Positions 34,757-46,255 of a stretch of DNA of 64,000 nucleotides are shown here, one piece after another. Every line of letters begins with the position of its first letter. The first letter of the stretch is position 1. A program made the translations under genes and the position numbers. Source of the DNA: Polytrichum commune (Eukaryota; Streptophyta; Polytrichopsida; Polytrichales; Polytrichaceae); the NCBI GenBank assembly GCA_950295325.1, contig OX485805.1, positions 40,535,501-40,599,500 of the forward strand. The letters are read 5' to 3'. Under the pieces are notes generated by a model. The model was not told where the DNA came from. It worked only from the letters and a program-made list of their open reading frames with translations, and ran no database searches.

Positions 34757-35190
34757 TTGAGGATTTTTGGTGAAATCCTGGCCAAGTCTTGTTGGGTAAA
34801 ACCACAAGTTTGTAGTTTTGTCATGTCGACTTTTGTTGGGTTTTGTTTCCATTTTGAGGGTTTTGTGGGTCTTGTAGGTCTTGTTTCCATCTTGTTGGGT
34901 TTTGTGGTTATTTCGTCATTATGTAGGTTTTATAGGTTTTGTGAGTTTTGTGGGGGTTTGTTTTCCATTTTGTGGGCTTTTGTGTGATTGGTTCGGTTTT
35001 ATGTGTTATGGGGTTACATGGGTTTTTGTGGGTTTTTGTGGGTTTTTGTGGGTTTTGTTTCCATTTTGTGGGTTTTTGTGGGGTTGGCTCAATCTTTGTA
35101 AGTTTTGTGGCTTTTATGAGCTTCTTTTCATTTTGCAGGTTTTTGAGTTTTGGGAAAGCCCTCCATCTTGTTGAGGTATGTGGGTTTTTT
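34757..35190 (+). repeat. G/T-rich minisatellite-like tract
   Basis: Degenerate repetition of TTTTGTGGG and TTTTGTTTCCATTTTG phrases over about 400 bp. Longer units (TTTCCATTTTGTGGG then TTTTGTG) recur several times. It is free of stops in several frames only because of its composition; a gene is unlikely. Confidence 0.7.
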
Positions 35191-36739
35191 TTATTGGTGA
35201 AGATCACAAGTTCCTTCATGTTTGTTTATAGATATAAATGTAGAGTATTTAGTATTTTAGGGGGCAATATTTTTCAAATTGTTGTTTTCTGGGATTTGGA
35301 CATGACATAGATGAGAACTTAAGTTTGTTTTGACGCTTTGGTTTTTATATGCTATAATATAATCTTTATTTCTAGTTTGCTTCATAAGAACAATATTGTA
35401 GTACTGACCATGCAACTTAGGTTTAATTTAACTTCTAACTTTAAAAGAAACCATCAATGGTATTTTACGATTTTGGTTCTATTAATTTTGTCGATCTCTT
35501 GATTTTTGGAGGATCGCATATGGCTCCGATTATGCATGGACGTATTTTGATCCACCATTATGGAATGAAATCAAAGTGGACAGTTGATATCCTTCGATCT
35601 TGTCAACTTCTTTGCCTCCATGGAATATTTGGGATGTCAAAATATTTTGTCAAGGCATAGAGGTTAGTAGTTTTCCCCCATATTTGTGCATTAATGTTCA
35701 TGTGTTTTTGGGACATTTCATTGCAAATGTGGTGTGTTTTATCGGAACGATAATGGTGGGAAGATTAAAAGTCAACAAGTCTTATATGTCGCTCAGGGGA
35801 ATGGAATTTTGGTGTAGCATCAAAAGTCCAACCACAAGTCAACTTGCTATCGGGTTCTCGCAAGTAACTTATGTTCAACTTTCTTTATGACCCAATGTTC
35901 TCAAGTGGACCCTCCTCCTAAAACCCACTAGATTTGAATGAACATGCAATTCAACAACTTACATTCCCTTGGGCTCCAAGGCGCTTGGCTACCGTGTCAT
36001 AATGTACAACCTTCTAGCCTAACTTAAATTCAAACTTTGGCACCAAGTAACATATTACAATGCACTCATTGCGTGATCGCTCGTCAACAAAAAAAAATTA
36101 CACATCCCATCCAATTTGCCTACACAATTATCCAATTGTTGTAGACCACGATGTGTTCAAAATCACCAACAATTACTCACTACCAAGAATTGGTGTCTAC
36201 CATACCGCTTGAACATACTTTGATATTTGAAATAATATGTACTCAAATCGATGATTAGAAGAGGGGAGGGGGGGGGGATGTCCATGTATGATGTAATGTC
36301 ACCATGGTCTTCGATGTGAATCATACGATCCAATTTGCCACGGTTGCTTCATGATGCAATCACAAATTGTGTCAAACCACACAAGTCACTAGATCACATG
36401 TCTAAGGAGCTATGTGATAACATCGTCGTAATACATCTTTCGAATAAAGAGCATGGTTGACATGTGCATATGAGTTATAAACCGGTCATAGACCATTACT
36501 TAGACCAATTCAACAAGTTTGTAGTGTTATTCCATGTGCATTGCCCTCACGTCATCTCTTAATAATCTCACGGCTTGGCCTTAGTAGGTATCATACGTGT
36601 TTCATAAGGAACCACTTCTAACAAGAGACAATAGCACTTGTCCCATAATCATGCTTTTAGAACTCGTTACAAGCTCACATATGAGCTCACAACTACAATC
36701 AAGGTGAAGCGACCCTCGTTCACACCATTGCTAGTGGTC
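35191..36739. other. Intergenic sequence, no gene seen
   Basis: AT-rich. Short frames at 35,457-35,890 lack motifs. A run of G occurs near 36,267-36,278. Confidence 0.4.
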
Positions 36740-37258
36740 GGTGTCCTCTATCTATCTATCTATGTCGTTCACCAGAGAACATACAATTGCATCAATTCTA
36801 CAATGAACGTTCGTTAATGTACTAAAGATACAATGTTAAGTGTGTTGCACTTTGACGATGATCGAAGTCCACGGTAGCTAGACACATCTCCAAGACCATG
36901 ATGCCGACTCATCTATCATCTAGGACATTCTAGAAAGTGGCAAATCATAAATCCATCCAAGTCACCTATAAGTCATAAGGTTTGGTGGATTTAGGTTTGG
37001 TGTCCTCTATCTATCTATCTATCTATGTCATTCACCATAGAACATACAATTTCATCAGTTCTACAATGAACGTTCATTAATGTACAAAAGATATAATGTT
37101 AAGTGTGTTGCACTTTGACAACGATCCAAGTCCACGGTAGCTAGACACATCTCCACGACCATGATGCCGACTCATTTATCATCTAGGACATTCTAGAAAG
37201 TGGCAAATCATAAATCCATCCAAGTCACCTATAAGTCATAAGGTTTGGTGGATTCGGG
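36740..37258. repeat. Tandem duplication of a 259-bp unit
   Basis: Two copies starting at about 36,741 (GTGTCCTCTATC) and 37,000, each opening with a TCTA microsatellite and ending TAAGGTTTGGTGGATT. They differ at only a few percent of positions by eye, so the duplication is recent. Non-coding. Confidence 0.9.
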
Positions 37259-37757
37259 TATGTGGTTCTAATTGACTATGTTATGATCCGTAGGCAAAGA
37301 AATTTGGCCAAGAGTGGCAAGAAAGACGAGCAATGTCATGTCCCCTTCACGGCGACCCAACCCAACCCAATGCCAAAAAGGGCGAGTGATGCAAGCCTAG
37401 TAGGCGAGTACGTAAGTACCTAATATACGGATCCTTTGTCCTTCACACTTTGCCACTATGTTGTTGCCATATTGCACATCATTTATGCCACGAGGTCAAG
37501 GATGGAAGGAAGAGTCCTTTTGTTTTTTTCTTCTTCCCTTTATTTGAAAGAAAACATCTACGTATGTTAAAAGGGGACCAATCGGATGGAAGGTATTGCC
37601 TTCATCCGTCCATTTCGGCATGGGAGCGGAATAATTAGCTTGGGGGCGGGGGGGGGGATAGGTAGGGTCAAAAGGAGCGCAAGGCGTTGTCACGAGTATC
37701 TTACTTGTTCTAAAAGTGTGACAATGACCTAAAAGTGGGTTGTCTTACATGACCTAA

Positions 37758-38256
37758 GGACCACTTCACATAAAAGCCAAGAGCCGTGACCATGAATTTG
37801 TGAGAGCCCAAAAGAAAATGTCCAAAGGTCATCCCAAGACACCTCCAAACTCATGTAGTGTGGTCACAAATCCTAAAGTGTAGTGTGAAGCCATATGTGA
37901 CTGGGCCCTCAACCAAATGCTATTTTGATGATTTTGTATTCATGCAGGTCTTCACACATGATAAAATAGAATAAACCAATGATTGTGAGTGTTTGGAGTG
38001 CCATGATCTCCTGGTTTTGTGTTAGGCCTACCTCCAAGAAATGGTTTTTTAAAATAGTCCGAGTGACCATGAAACATGATTCATTCGATGCCATGTAGAA
38101 ATCCACATAGACTTTACATCCATCTTGCATTCACATACTCCATTGGTCCCTCAAGTGTAGTGTGAAGCAAACTTAGACGGGCTCCACCTTTTCCACCAAT
38201 GAGAGTGATTGAAGTGTAATGGTCACGGGCTCTCAGTCTCGTGTGTGAAGTGGCCC
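37758..38256. mobile_element. Tourist-like (PIF/Harbinger) MITE, TAA target duplication
   Basis: A 499-bp element with ends GGACCACTTCACA and TGTGTGAAGTGGCCC, flanked by TAA on both sides. It is homologous, in reverse orientation, to the larger element at 61,953-62,921, sharing CATGAAACATGAT, ACTTTACATCCATCTTGCA and CTCAAGTGTAGTGTGAAGC-type blocks. It lacks the small 95-bp MITE found in that element and so shows the empty site (TTTCTTGGAGGTAGGCC on the minus strand). Confidence 0.8.
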
Positions 38257-39326
38257 TAAGTATGCTATGCCCCTCCCTCCTTTCATTTGAGAGGTTTGGT
38301 GTTGGTGTTAGGTTGAGTTACTTCAGTCTAGTAAGTAGAGAAAGAAAGTTTATACAAATTTATAACATTCTTCATGAATGCACGAGGTCATAACCTTACA
38401 TTTTGACTATTCCAAATCATGCCATCTTCAATATGAGTATGACAGGTGGATATATTGTATCAAACATTCATCCAATCAAGCCAATAGGAAGGCTATAGAA
38501 GTACATGATTTGGGAAAGAAGGAAAGTTGGGGAAAAAAATAGGGGATTGTTAAATCGACCGTACATTGGTTAAAACAACCATAACCGATATGTAAGGTGT
38601 CGACTAGGCTCTGACTTGTTATCCAAGTCGACCAAGTTTATTGATTATAACACGACGCTAATATCTTCCTCTTCGTCATGTGTGCAATTGGAAATCAGGT
38701 TTTGATTGGTTGTGTGATTGTGAGACACATCTCTATGGTTGTTTTAACGAAATACGTGGTTCATTTAACAATTCCCCAAAAAATATCAGTTATGGCTAAG
38801 TCAAGAAAGGGTGAGCTATGTTGAAGCTCTAACATGTTATGTTGTAAGGTAGATGGGTCTTTAATGGTTGCCTTTTTTACTACCCCACTTTCTTCTAGGA
38901 CATGATTAACACATGACTAGTATGAAATGGCAGCAAACCCCACTCAAGGTCGTAGCCACTTTTCTTCATAATTTCCAGAGCTCGTATGAATGAATGACAT
39001 CCATTATCAAACGAAGACTATCATGCTCACTAAATGGTCGTAAGGTTGTGCGGACATCATAGAAGTAAAAATTGAACTCATCAACAAGATGTTCCAAAAA
39101 GTAACACACATTGATGGGGATAATCAGTGTAGACTAGTACATGGTCTTTGATACCATTTTCAGAGTCAAACGATCTTAAAACTTATTTGTGGACTTTAAG
39201 AAAGAACTTCATTGCGTTCTCACCTTCCTCAATGGACGAGTTACGTAGACACCACGAGTCTCTAGCAAGCCCACCCATTGTTTCCGTATCCAAGTAAATA
39301 CTCGTGGACGGACAATAAGGATTTAG
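38257..39326. other. Intergenic sequence, no gene seen
   Basis: No motif-bearing frame, repeat boundary or RNA gene was recognised. Confidence 0.4.
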
Positions 39327-39421
39327 GGTTGGGGCGAACCAACCCGTACACTGGTTCCTTGGAGGCAAGGGTTTAAGCATCCAACAAGAAAACGAGTGTA
39401 TGGGTTAGTTTGCCCAAATCA
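39327..39421. mobile_element. Small MITE, 95 bp, 9-bp target duplication
   Basis: Inverted ends with GCGAACCAACCCGTACACT on the left and the inverse of GGGCAAACTAACCCATACAC on the right. It is flanked by AGGATTTAG and AGGGTTTAG, a 9-bp duplication with one mismatch, as made by Mutator-like transposases. The same element occurs at 62,178-62,271 and 62,552-62,641. Confidence 0.7.
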
Positions 39422-39542
39422 AGGGTTTAGCTAGTATTGTTTTTTATATACACTACCACCAACGACGCACTCTTGGTCATGAGGTTTCCGTGGGAGTTTC
39501 TTTGGATGCCCATGTAGCTTTACGGGCCACAAAGCACGCGAC

Positions 39543-39570
39543 GTTCCCAATTGGTTGGCCAATTGGGAAC
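39543..39570. repeat. Perfect short palindrome
   Basis: Arms GTTCCCAATTGG and CCAATTGGGAAC are separated by TTGG: a 12-bp perfect stem with a 4-base loop. It stands alone in non-coding sequence. Confidence 0.8.
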
Positions 39571-39727
39571 CTTTGGGTCCGGAACATGTTTCAAGGTGTT
39601 TTAAGTCAAAAACTGGTCAAATTTAAAGCCCATTGTGTTGAATTCTTTTAAACTGTTGATGCGTAATCAAGTAATGTTTAGCAAATTCTAATTGCATGGA
39701 TCGATGAACGGGGAGAATCGACCGCTA

Positions 39728-40081
39728 CATTAAACGTTGTATTTAATGTCATATGGTAACTTTTATAGTGATGTGGTTTATGGATGAGTTTACAAGCATT
39801 GTCATTACAACTTACTTTAGTTCATCCACGTGCCAATTATTCAAATAAAGCTTGGTATATTAAGCATCTTAACATTTATGTGATGAGATGTTGTCATGTG
39901 TGAATGAAGTTTTGATGAAATCAACTTAGTAAGTGATAGTAATTCCAAACATATTTTTTTTTAACAAGGAATATTAGATTATATTAGGTTTACGTTAGTG
40001 TTGGTGACACTACCGGGCAGTTTTACAATTGGTATAGAGTAAGACAAATAAAATTAGTGGCACTAAATACAATATTTAGTG
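39728..40081 (+). mobile_element. CACTAAA-ended MITE, longer family, TA target duplication
   Basis: A 354-bp element between TA dinucleotides. The left end is CATTAAACGTTG and the right end AATATTTAGTG. Interior blocks (GATGAGTTTACAAGCATTGTCAT, shortened here; TTAGTTCATCC; GGTATATTAAGCATCT; CTTAGTAAGTGA) are shared with copies at 51.34-51.68 (inverted) and 55.26-56.01 kb. It lacks the Tourist insertion of the last copy. Confidence 0.7.
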
Positions 40082-40229
40082 TAGTCACAAATGAAGTGGT
40101 TCGTGAATTATAGCTCAAAGAGCCCTCCTAGAAATCCAATAACTCTCCTCATCTCTCCTCCAACTTTCGCGACTACTTCTCCATCTTCGCTAGCTTCTCC
40201 TCCATTTCGTTACTTGGGTTGAACATCTA

Positions 40230-40950
40230 CATGGTTCAATGAGGATCAAAGCACAAACACCGTGAGGACACGTTTAAAGCGAGATTGGACTAACAAAATA
40301 CAACCAAGAGGATCTATGCATTCATTTCAGAAATCAACAAACTTGCACTTTCAATAACCACAATTATATAACGAACATCACAATTTTCAAATTTTGTCGA
40401 TTCCTTGTCACAAACTTGCTCATGCAACACAAATTTCATCGTCGCAAATCTAACATAACCGGTAGAATTTGGACAACACGCACAATGACTCAAAACAACA
40501 CCCATGTAGCCTTAACGTAAAGGTTGATGACAACGTGCCATCCACTTCATTCATTATGAATCTAGAAGAAGAAGAAGAATAAGGTGTATCATCCTACGTC
40601 ATTATCCACACTCAACAACGAATACAATCGGGAGGATCTATGTACTCATTTAAGAAATCAACGACCATGCACTTTCGGTAACCCACAATTATCTAACGGG
40701 AATCTTGAATTTCAATTTTCGTCGACACTTTGTCACAAACTTGCTCATGCAACACAAGCTTCGTCGTCCTAAACCCTAAACCCAATAGAACTTGGACAAC
40801 ACGTACAACGACTCCAAATAACACCCACGTACCCTTAACGTAAAGGTCGATGGCAACGTGTCATCCACTTCATTCATTACGAATCTAGAAGAAGAAGGAG
40901 AAGGAGGAGAAGAAGAAGAAGAAGAACTATCATCCTAAGCCATTATCCAA
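40230..40950 (+). repeat. Dispersed repeat, tandemly duplicated with a 324-bp period
   Basis: Two head-to-tail copies share GATCTATG, AAGAAATCAAC-like, CACAAACTTGCTCATGCAAC, TTGGACAACACG and CATCCACTTCATTCATTA blocks, each offset by about 324 bp. Each ends in a GAA-rich trinucleotide tract (AGAAGAAGAAGA), longer in the second copy. Same family as at 15.9 and 27.3 kb. Confidence 0.75.
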
Positions 40951-42524
40951 ACGCTTTGTCGATCTACACAACTAATAATACTCAACACCCCCTATTTACT
41001 AGAGCCGCATGCGCAAGTGGTTATAGATCACCATTTCCTCCTTCTATGGATGGGCCCACCACCTCATCCTCCTTCTAGTAGCCTCACTCATTTATACTAT
41101 GATATAGAGGTTGAGCTTATTAGACACCTATTAAAGAATTACAAAGGATACATAATTATAGGAGTCAACGCCCATAGGGTAGGGTGGATGGTGGGTCCCA
41201 CGTTTGGAGTGTGGGAATGGGCTTAAGGACGCCACGTTGACAAAGAATAAATGGCAATGCCAAAAGTGACTTGGCGAAGGCATTACTAGCATTTCTTTAA
41301 TCTTCTCCTATGGAGCCCCCCTCTAACCTACAATCATGAACATAGACCTAATTTTGGGAGGCAAGGGAGAAGGTGTATTGTGTCCTTCCTTGGAGGTAGA
41401 TACTCTTGGTTAATAGCTGTATTGCACTTTAATGTAGCCTTGTGTTTGTAGTATCTTTGACATCTAACCCCCTCTTCTTATTATTATTGTCTACTACGGT
41501 ATATTTTGTTACCGTTGATGTGTTGTTATTTGATGCTACATGAACCATGAATGGTGTGCAATTAGGTTGCCTCGAACCGCGAATAGGTCGCCTCTTTACG
41601 CCCATGCGAGTTATCTTGAGTCTACATCGGATCAAACCCCCAAAAAAAGACATGTGATTTTGTTTATTCATCCGTTATAGCAACCGTTGTGAAAAAATTG
41701 ATGAGTTGTTTTTTGTTGTTGTGGTTAATAGCGTTGAATGTCCATAAATTAGTGTGGGGCGACTGAATCGCACACATCAATGTAGATATTGAGTGGATCG
41801 TTTTAGTAGTAGTGTTTTTTTCTTTTCTTGTATCTACACTATTGTACTATGTGTTATTTTGGTTGACATAAGCAAACACATCGTCATTCCACTATTTTGA
41901 ATATGTATTACCATAGTAACTACATACATTTCTTTCACGGTTTCTATAGGGATGGATACATTTTGTTTGTGGTTGCTATACGGTTTTGATGATACGATAT
42001 GGAGGCAACTACAATTGTTATCAGCTACAGTTGCAACCATTGCCATAGTAACTACATACATACATACATTTTTTTGTCGTTGCTATACCCATCATGAAGT
42101 TTTGACATTTCAACCTCAATGATACATAGTAATCTAGTTCTAACCAACATGTGTCTTCTTGAAAATGAGAGAATGGCGGGTATAAAATATGACGATGAAC
42201 CTCATTTATGTCATCTCGTTCATTGTTGATGAATAATCTCTTAGTGTAAAATAATTCCCCTACACGTTGAGGACCGTTTCATTTCCACTACATCATGTTC
42301 GACCAATTTGAAGCCTTCTTGACAATTCCGGAGTCGAATAGCTTTGAAACAACCATTATGAAAACCATCATATTGTGCAATTTTATATGTGTTTCCAATG
42401 TACGATGCCAAATCAAGTTCATGCATGAGATAAATCTTCATCCTCATATTTGTAATTGCATTTGTGCCAATGAGTCATGGTGTTTGAATAAACTCATCCC
42501 CTAGGAAGGTGGAAAATTCAACAA
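40951..42524. other. Intergenic sequence, no gene seen
   Basis: AT-rich. A phrase with CCATAGTAACTACATACAT occurs twice (near 41,910 and 42,040), pointing to a local duplication. No coding evidence. Confidence 0.4.
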
Positions 42525-42742
42525 TGTATGTATATATGAATGTATCTCTCATCCATCCCACATAAAAGCGTTACCCCTTGTAGATTTATTGTTTATTCAT
42601 TTCAAACGACCTCCAATACACTAGTTTGGGGTCTTTGAACCTACTTCCGGTGCTAGATCAACTTCAAAAAGTAACGTCCATGATGCACACTATTTAAAGG
42701 CTTTTATGTTGGATGAATGAACGGTACACTCGTATACGACAA
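42525..42742. mobile_element. MITE, about 218 bp, copy 1 of a spaced pair
   Basis: Left end carries CTCTCATCCATCCCACATAA; the right end is its inverse (TTTATGTTGGATGAATGA then GTACACTCGTATACGAC). The interior has CACTAGTTTGGGGTCTTTGAA, matching copy 2 (GTGTTGATTCGGGGTCTATAA). The exact outer bases and the target duplication are not certain. Confidence 0.6.
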
Positions 42743-43109
42743 TTTTTTCCTCTCTCCAATGACGGTTGCCACTCATTTACTTTGCTTGTGAGAATGTCCC
42801 CTTCACGTGATATACATTCATGCCTCTAGCCTACTACTCCACTTCCCAAAGTTACCAAATCCCACAAATGGAGTCCGGGGTTCCAAGTGTGGTAATCTCA
42901 AGTCGTCTAGCTTTAGAACAATTTTCTTGGCTCCGGATCTATGATGAGAATTAGTTGTTGCCAATCTTGTGGTCCACCGCAAAAGCTTGGCCACTTGCTC
43001 TCTTTACTTAATTTTCATTCATCACCAAGAGAAAAAAGAATCGTCATGAAATGCCGAGTCGCACTACACAATGCAAGCAACATCACAAGATCACGGAGAG
43101 AGAGAGGGA

Positions 43110-43327
43110 ATTATATAGTTACAAGCGTACCTCTCATCCATCCAACTTAAAAAACTTGACTCCCTATAGGTTTGTTGCCAATTCATCTCTAATGACCCCT
43201 AGTGTGTTGATTCGGGGTCTATAAAGCTTAAGCTGGTGTCAAAACGACTAAAAAAAACTTCCAAGTTGCATACTATTTCAAGGCTTGACGTTGGATGAAT
43301 GGGAGATACATTTGTATACGATAATTC
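43110..43327. mobile_element. MITE, about 218 bp, copy 2 of a spaced pair
   Basis: Ends ACAAGCGTACCTCTCATCC and TTGGATGAATGG then TTTGTATACGATAAT, inverse to each other. Same orientation as copy 1, about 585 bp away. Partial relatives lie at 28.4, 53.8-54.0 and 54.15 kb. Confidence 0.6.
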
Positions 43328-45968
43328 CCTCTTTCCCAATATCACATCATTTTTGCAAGAGTGTTGTGTGTGTGTGTTGGAAATGTAACGTGTTTTTATG
43401 TTTCTTCTTTTTTGTCAAGACAGCCTTAAATGTAATTAATTATGTAAGTAGTTTGGTGTTGCTTGGGAGCTTGCTTGCAACCCCAGGCATTGTTTCTTTC
43501 TTCTTTAAATACATGTTGAAAGTTTCCATTTGTGACAAACCCATAGACCGACGATTTTTAATTTGGCTACGCACTACCGATTTGCGATTCTAAAAAAAAA
43601 ATTAAAAAAAATACTACGTAATTATTCCATGGATTAGGTGGATGAAATGGACAAAAGCATCCCTACCATTCATGAAAAAGTGGATGAGATCACAAACTTT
43701 TGAATGAACGTGTGTAAACTTGAATGAAAATGGGTACATTCTTCCATACGTCACGCCAATCATTGTGGCCAATGCTCCTCCTCTCTTCAAAACTTGAAAC
43801 AAAAAATCACTCCCATAGACTAGTCCGTCGTAGTAGGGCGAGGGGCATAAATCGGCTTCTTTATAAGAGAAGGTTCTACTTGGTTCTTTTTCTTTATAAA
43901 AAGTACCCATTGTCCTCCTCCTAGCCCTAGGGCACGCCCAAAAAGGCTATGTACTTCTTAAGAGCCACCCCCGGCCCCCCTCCTTTTCAGGAGTTCTGAA
44001 CAAATTATCTACACCCAAGGCCACCAAGAAAGCTGACATCATTGAAGAAACTTATTAGTATTGTTCTTGCATCCCAACCTTAATGCTCCGAATCGTAATT
44101 TGCCCACACCTTTTGTCCTCGCTTTCGGCCAAGAAGGTATGTGTGTGTGTGTGTTTGAACTTATTCGGTTCGTTTCTTTCATGTTCACTCCAACTTCTAC
44201 CGATTACATTCACACTACGAAACTTGTGGCGCATTAAACAAGTTTACGAAAATTTTCCATGATTGTAAGCTACAATTATGGGATGGCCATGTTTGTGGGT
44301 TCCTTGACTGAATGAATACATGTGTCTTTCCAATTTCATTTTACTGAGTTTGGAGAAGTTGATACAACTTGAAGGTGTAGTCCAATCTCTGTTGAACATG
44401 TGGCCTTCATGGTGTTTGGTTTTTTGATCGTCGTCGAATCACACACTGATTAAAGATTAGGGTCCAATAAAAGAGAAGTAATTAGAATAACATTTTGCGT
44501 ACCTTACATAAGCCACACCACGATCGTATACCGACACTAGTGCTGAGACAACTAAGGTGAGGGGCCCTTAGATGGACCTTTGTTTTTTTTAGCAAGAAAA
44601 ATTGTGCCCGTTACCTGTAGGATATCGAACACACAATTAGTGCGAGATGATTAGCAAATCCAATTTGTGTTTGTAGGCATTTTACTTCTTATTTTGTGAA
44701 GCTCATATGAATATCTCATTCGTTGTTAGATGAAGGTTCTTTTTTTCTCAATAATTGATCATAAGGGCCCTTCCAATTGTGTTGACAATTGGGTCTAGAA
44801 TGGTTCATGAATCTTGAACACGGAATCCATTGTATTTTAAACACATGTGATTTGGTGTCCATTCTTGAATATACACCTAACCACACACTGATAAAACATA
44901 GGTGTCCGTTTAAGATGAGTAATTAAATCAAGCTTGCTAACCTTACATAACAACTGATGTTAGTTCCTCTTTACACTCTAACCTCCCTTATATTATGCAT
45001 GTGGCAACCAAAGTGCACGTGATATTAAGGACATCTACGGTGTTAACATGAATGCATGTTAATATAGAATTAGTGTAACATATGACATTTTGGAATAACA
45101 CAAAGTCAACATTGTAATAATGACAATAATGACAACGAAGACAATGTGATTTGTGTGGGCGTGTGGTTTAAATTCTTTGGTGGATAATTTAAATGTCAAA
45201 CCCTCTAATATATGAAAGGGAAATGTGACAATAAGGAGGGAGATGTAAATTGAGCACGTTCGTTCCCTAGGGTTTTGAGAGATAAGAGAGGGGGTGACAT
45301 TACAAAGGGTGACATTACGGAGGTTTGGGTGTACTCACAAACCCCCAAATTGACAATACTAAGATCTACGAAATTGCAATGATGATCTAAGGTATGCGAG
45401 CCTACAATGGATATCAATGTATGACAATCTTAGATTCGAATTCTAAAACAAAGAGACGTATGCTACATTTTAAAAGGTATTAATAATAACTTCAAAATCA
45501 ATGTCCATTTTAGGCCCACGTACTACATTTTAACGCCTCGAGCACTCTCAAACATTGTGGGCCACATGCTTTTCAAGTAAGAGAAAGTGAGAGAGACTAT
45601 TCTCTTCCAACATCAACTTTCACTAGTTAACGACGAATGGGAGGGAATGTGTGATCCCTTCAAGAGAAAGGAGAATCTTCGCTTTGACACTTGACGGCGA
45701 TCTTCATGAGTCATAATTGCTAAGCGGATGAGATAATTTGCAATTTCATCCGATGAGTGGCCATGGTCGGAGTTGGAAGTTTTCAAAAGTGTACGTGTGC
45801 CCGCAAACCTTATGAAAACTACCTACCGCCAACACTTTACTTGCTACCAAAAGCAAAAATAGCGACGATATATATAACTACGCACTAGACTACCTTTGCC
45901 CATGGTTGCTCATGGGGGAGGAACTCATCACATGCAAATGTGCTTTTCACTTATCTTTAAAAACAAGC
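43328..45968. other. Repeat-rich intergenic sequence
   Basis: An inverted copy of the dispersed repeat is recognisable at about 44,275-44,450. The phrases CACACACTGATTAAAGATTAGG (shortened) at 44,440 and CACACACTGATAAAACATAGG-like at 44,880 are related to each other and to 30,440. A short GT microsatellite lies at 44,143-44,154. No gene recognised. Confidence 0.45.
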
Positions 45969-45970
45969 TA

Positions 45971-46253
45971 CTCCCTCCATCTCAGAATGATTGTCCGTGT
46001 TCTTAATTTTGGTGAGATTAAGGCCCGTTGACCATTGACTAAGTAGTTGTAAGTATGCTCTTCAAATAGAAAGCGACATCTACTCTGAAACGCTCCCTAA
46101 AATTGTGGTGTCGAAAGAGGTCTTGATGATGAAAGTTTGGCACGAAAATATTTGACTTTGAGCCTCAAATTTATAGTTGGGCAAATAACCTGGACAACCA
46201 TTATGGGACCAAAAAATCCAGGAGGTAGGACAATCATTTTGGGGTGGAGCGAG
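45971..46253. mobile_element. Stowaway MITE, TA target duplication
   Basis: A 283-bp element beginning CTCCCTCCATCTCAGAATGA and ending in the inverse (ATCATTTTGGGGTGGAGCGAG), flanked by TA. The CTCCCTCC end is the signature of Stowaway MITEs mobilised by plant mariner-like transposases. Interior non-coding. Confidence 0.9.
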
Positions 46254-46255
46254 TA

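Noticed and set aside
34669-34890. Minus-strand frame with GFTQQDLARISPKIL, faintly like an mTERF repeat
   Set aside because: A single short match with no second repeat, and the frame runs into a low-complexity G/T-rich minisatellite.
34881-35310. Aromatic-rich plus-strand frames suggesting a membrane protein
   Set aside because: Result of TTTTGTGGG-type repetition; all frames of this tract look hydrophobic or Lys/Thr-rich.
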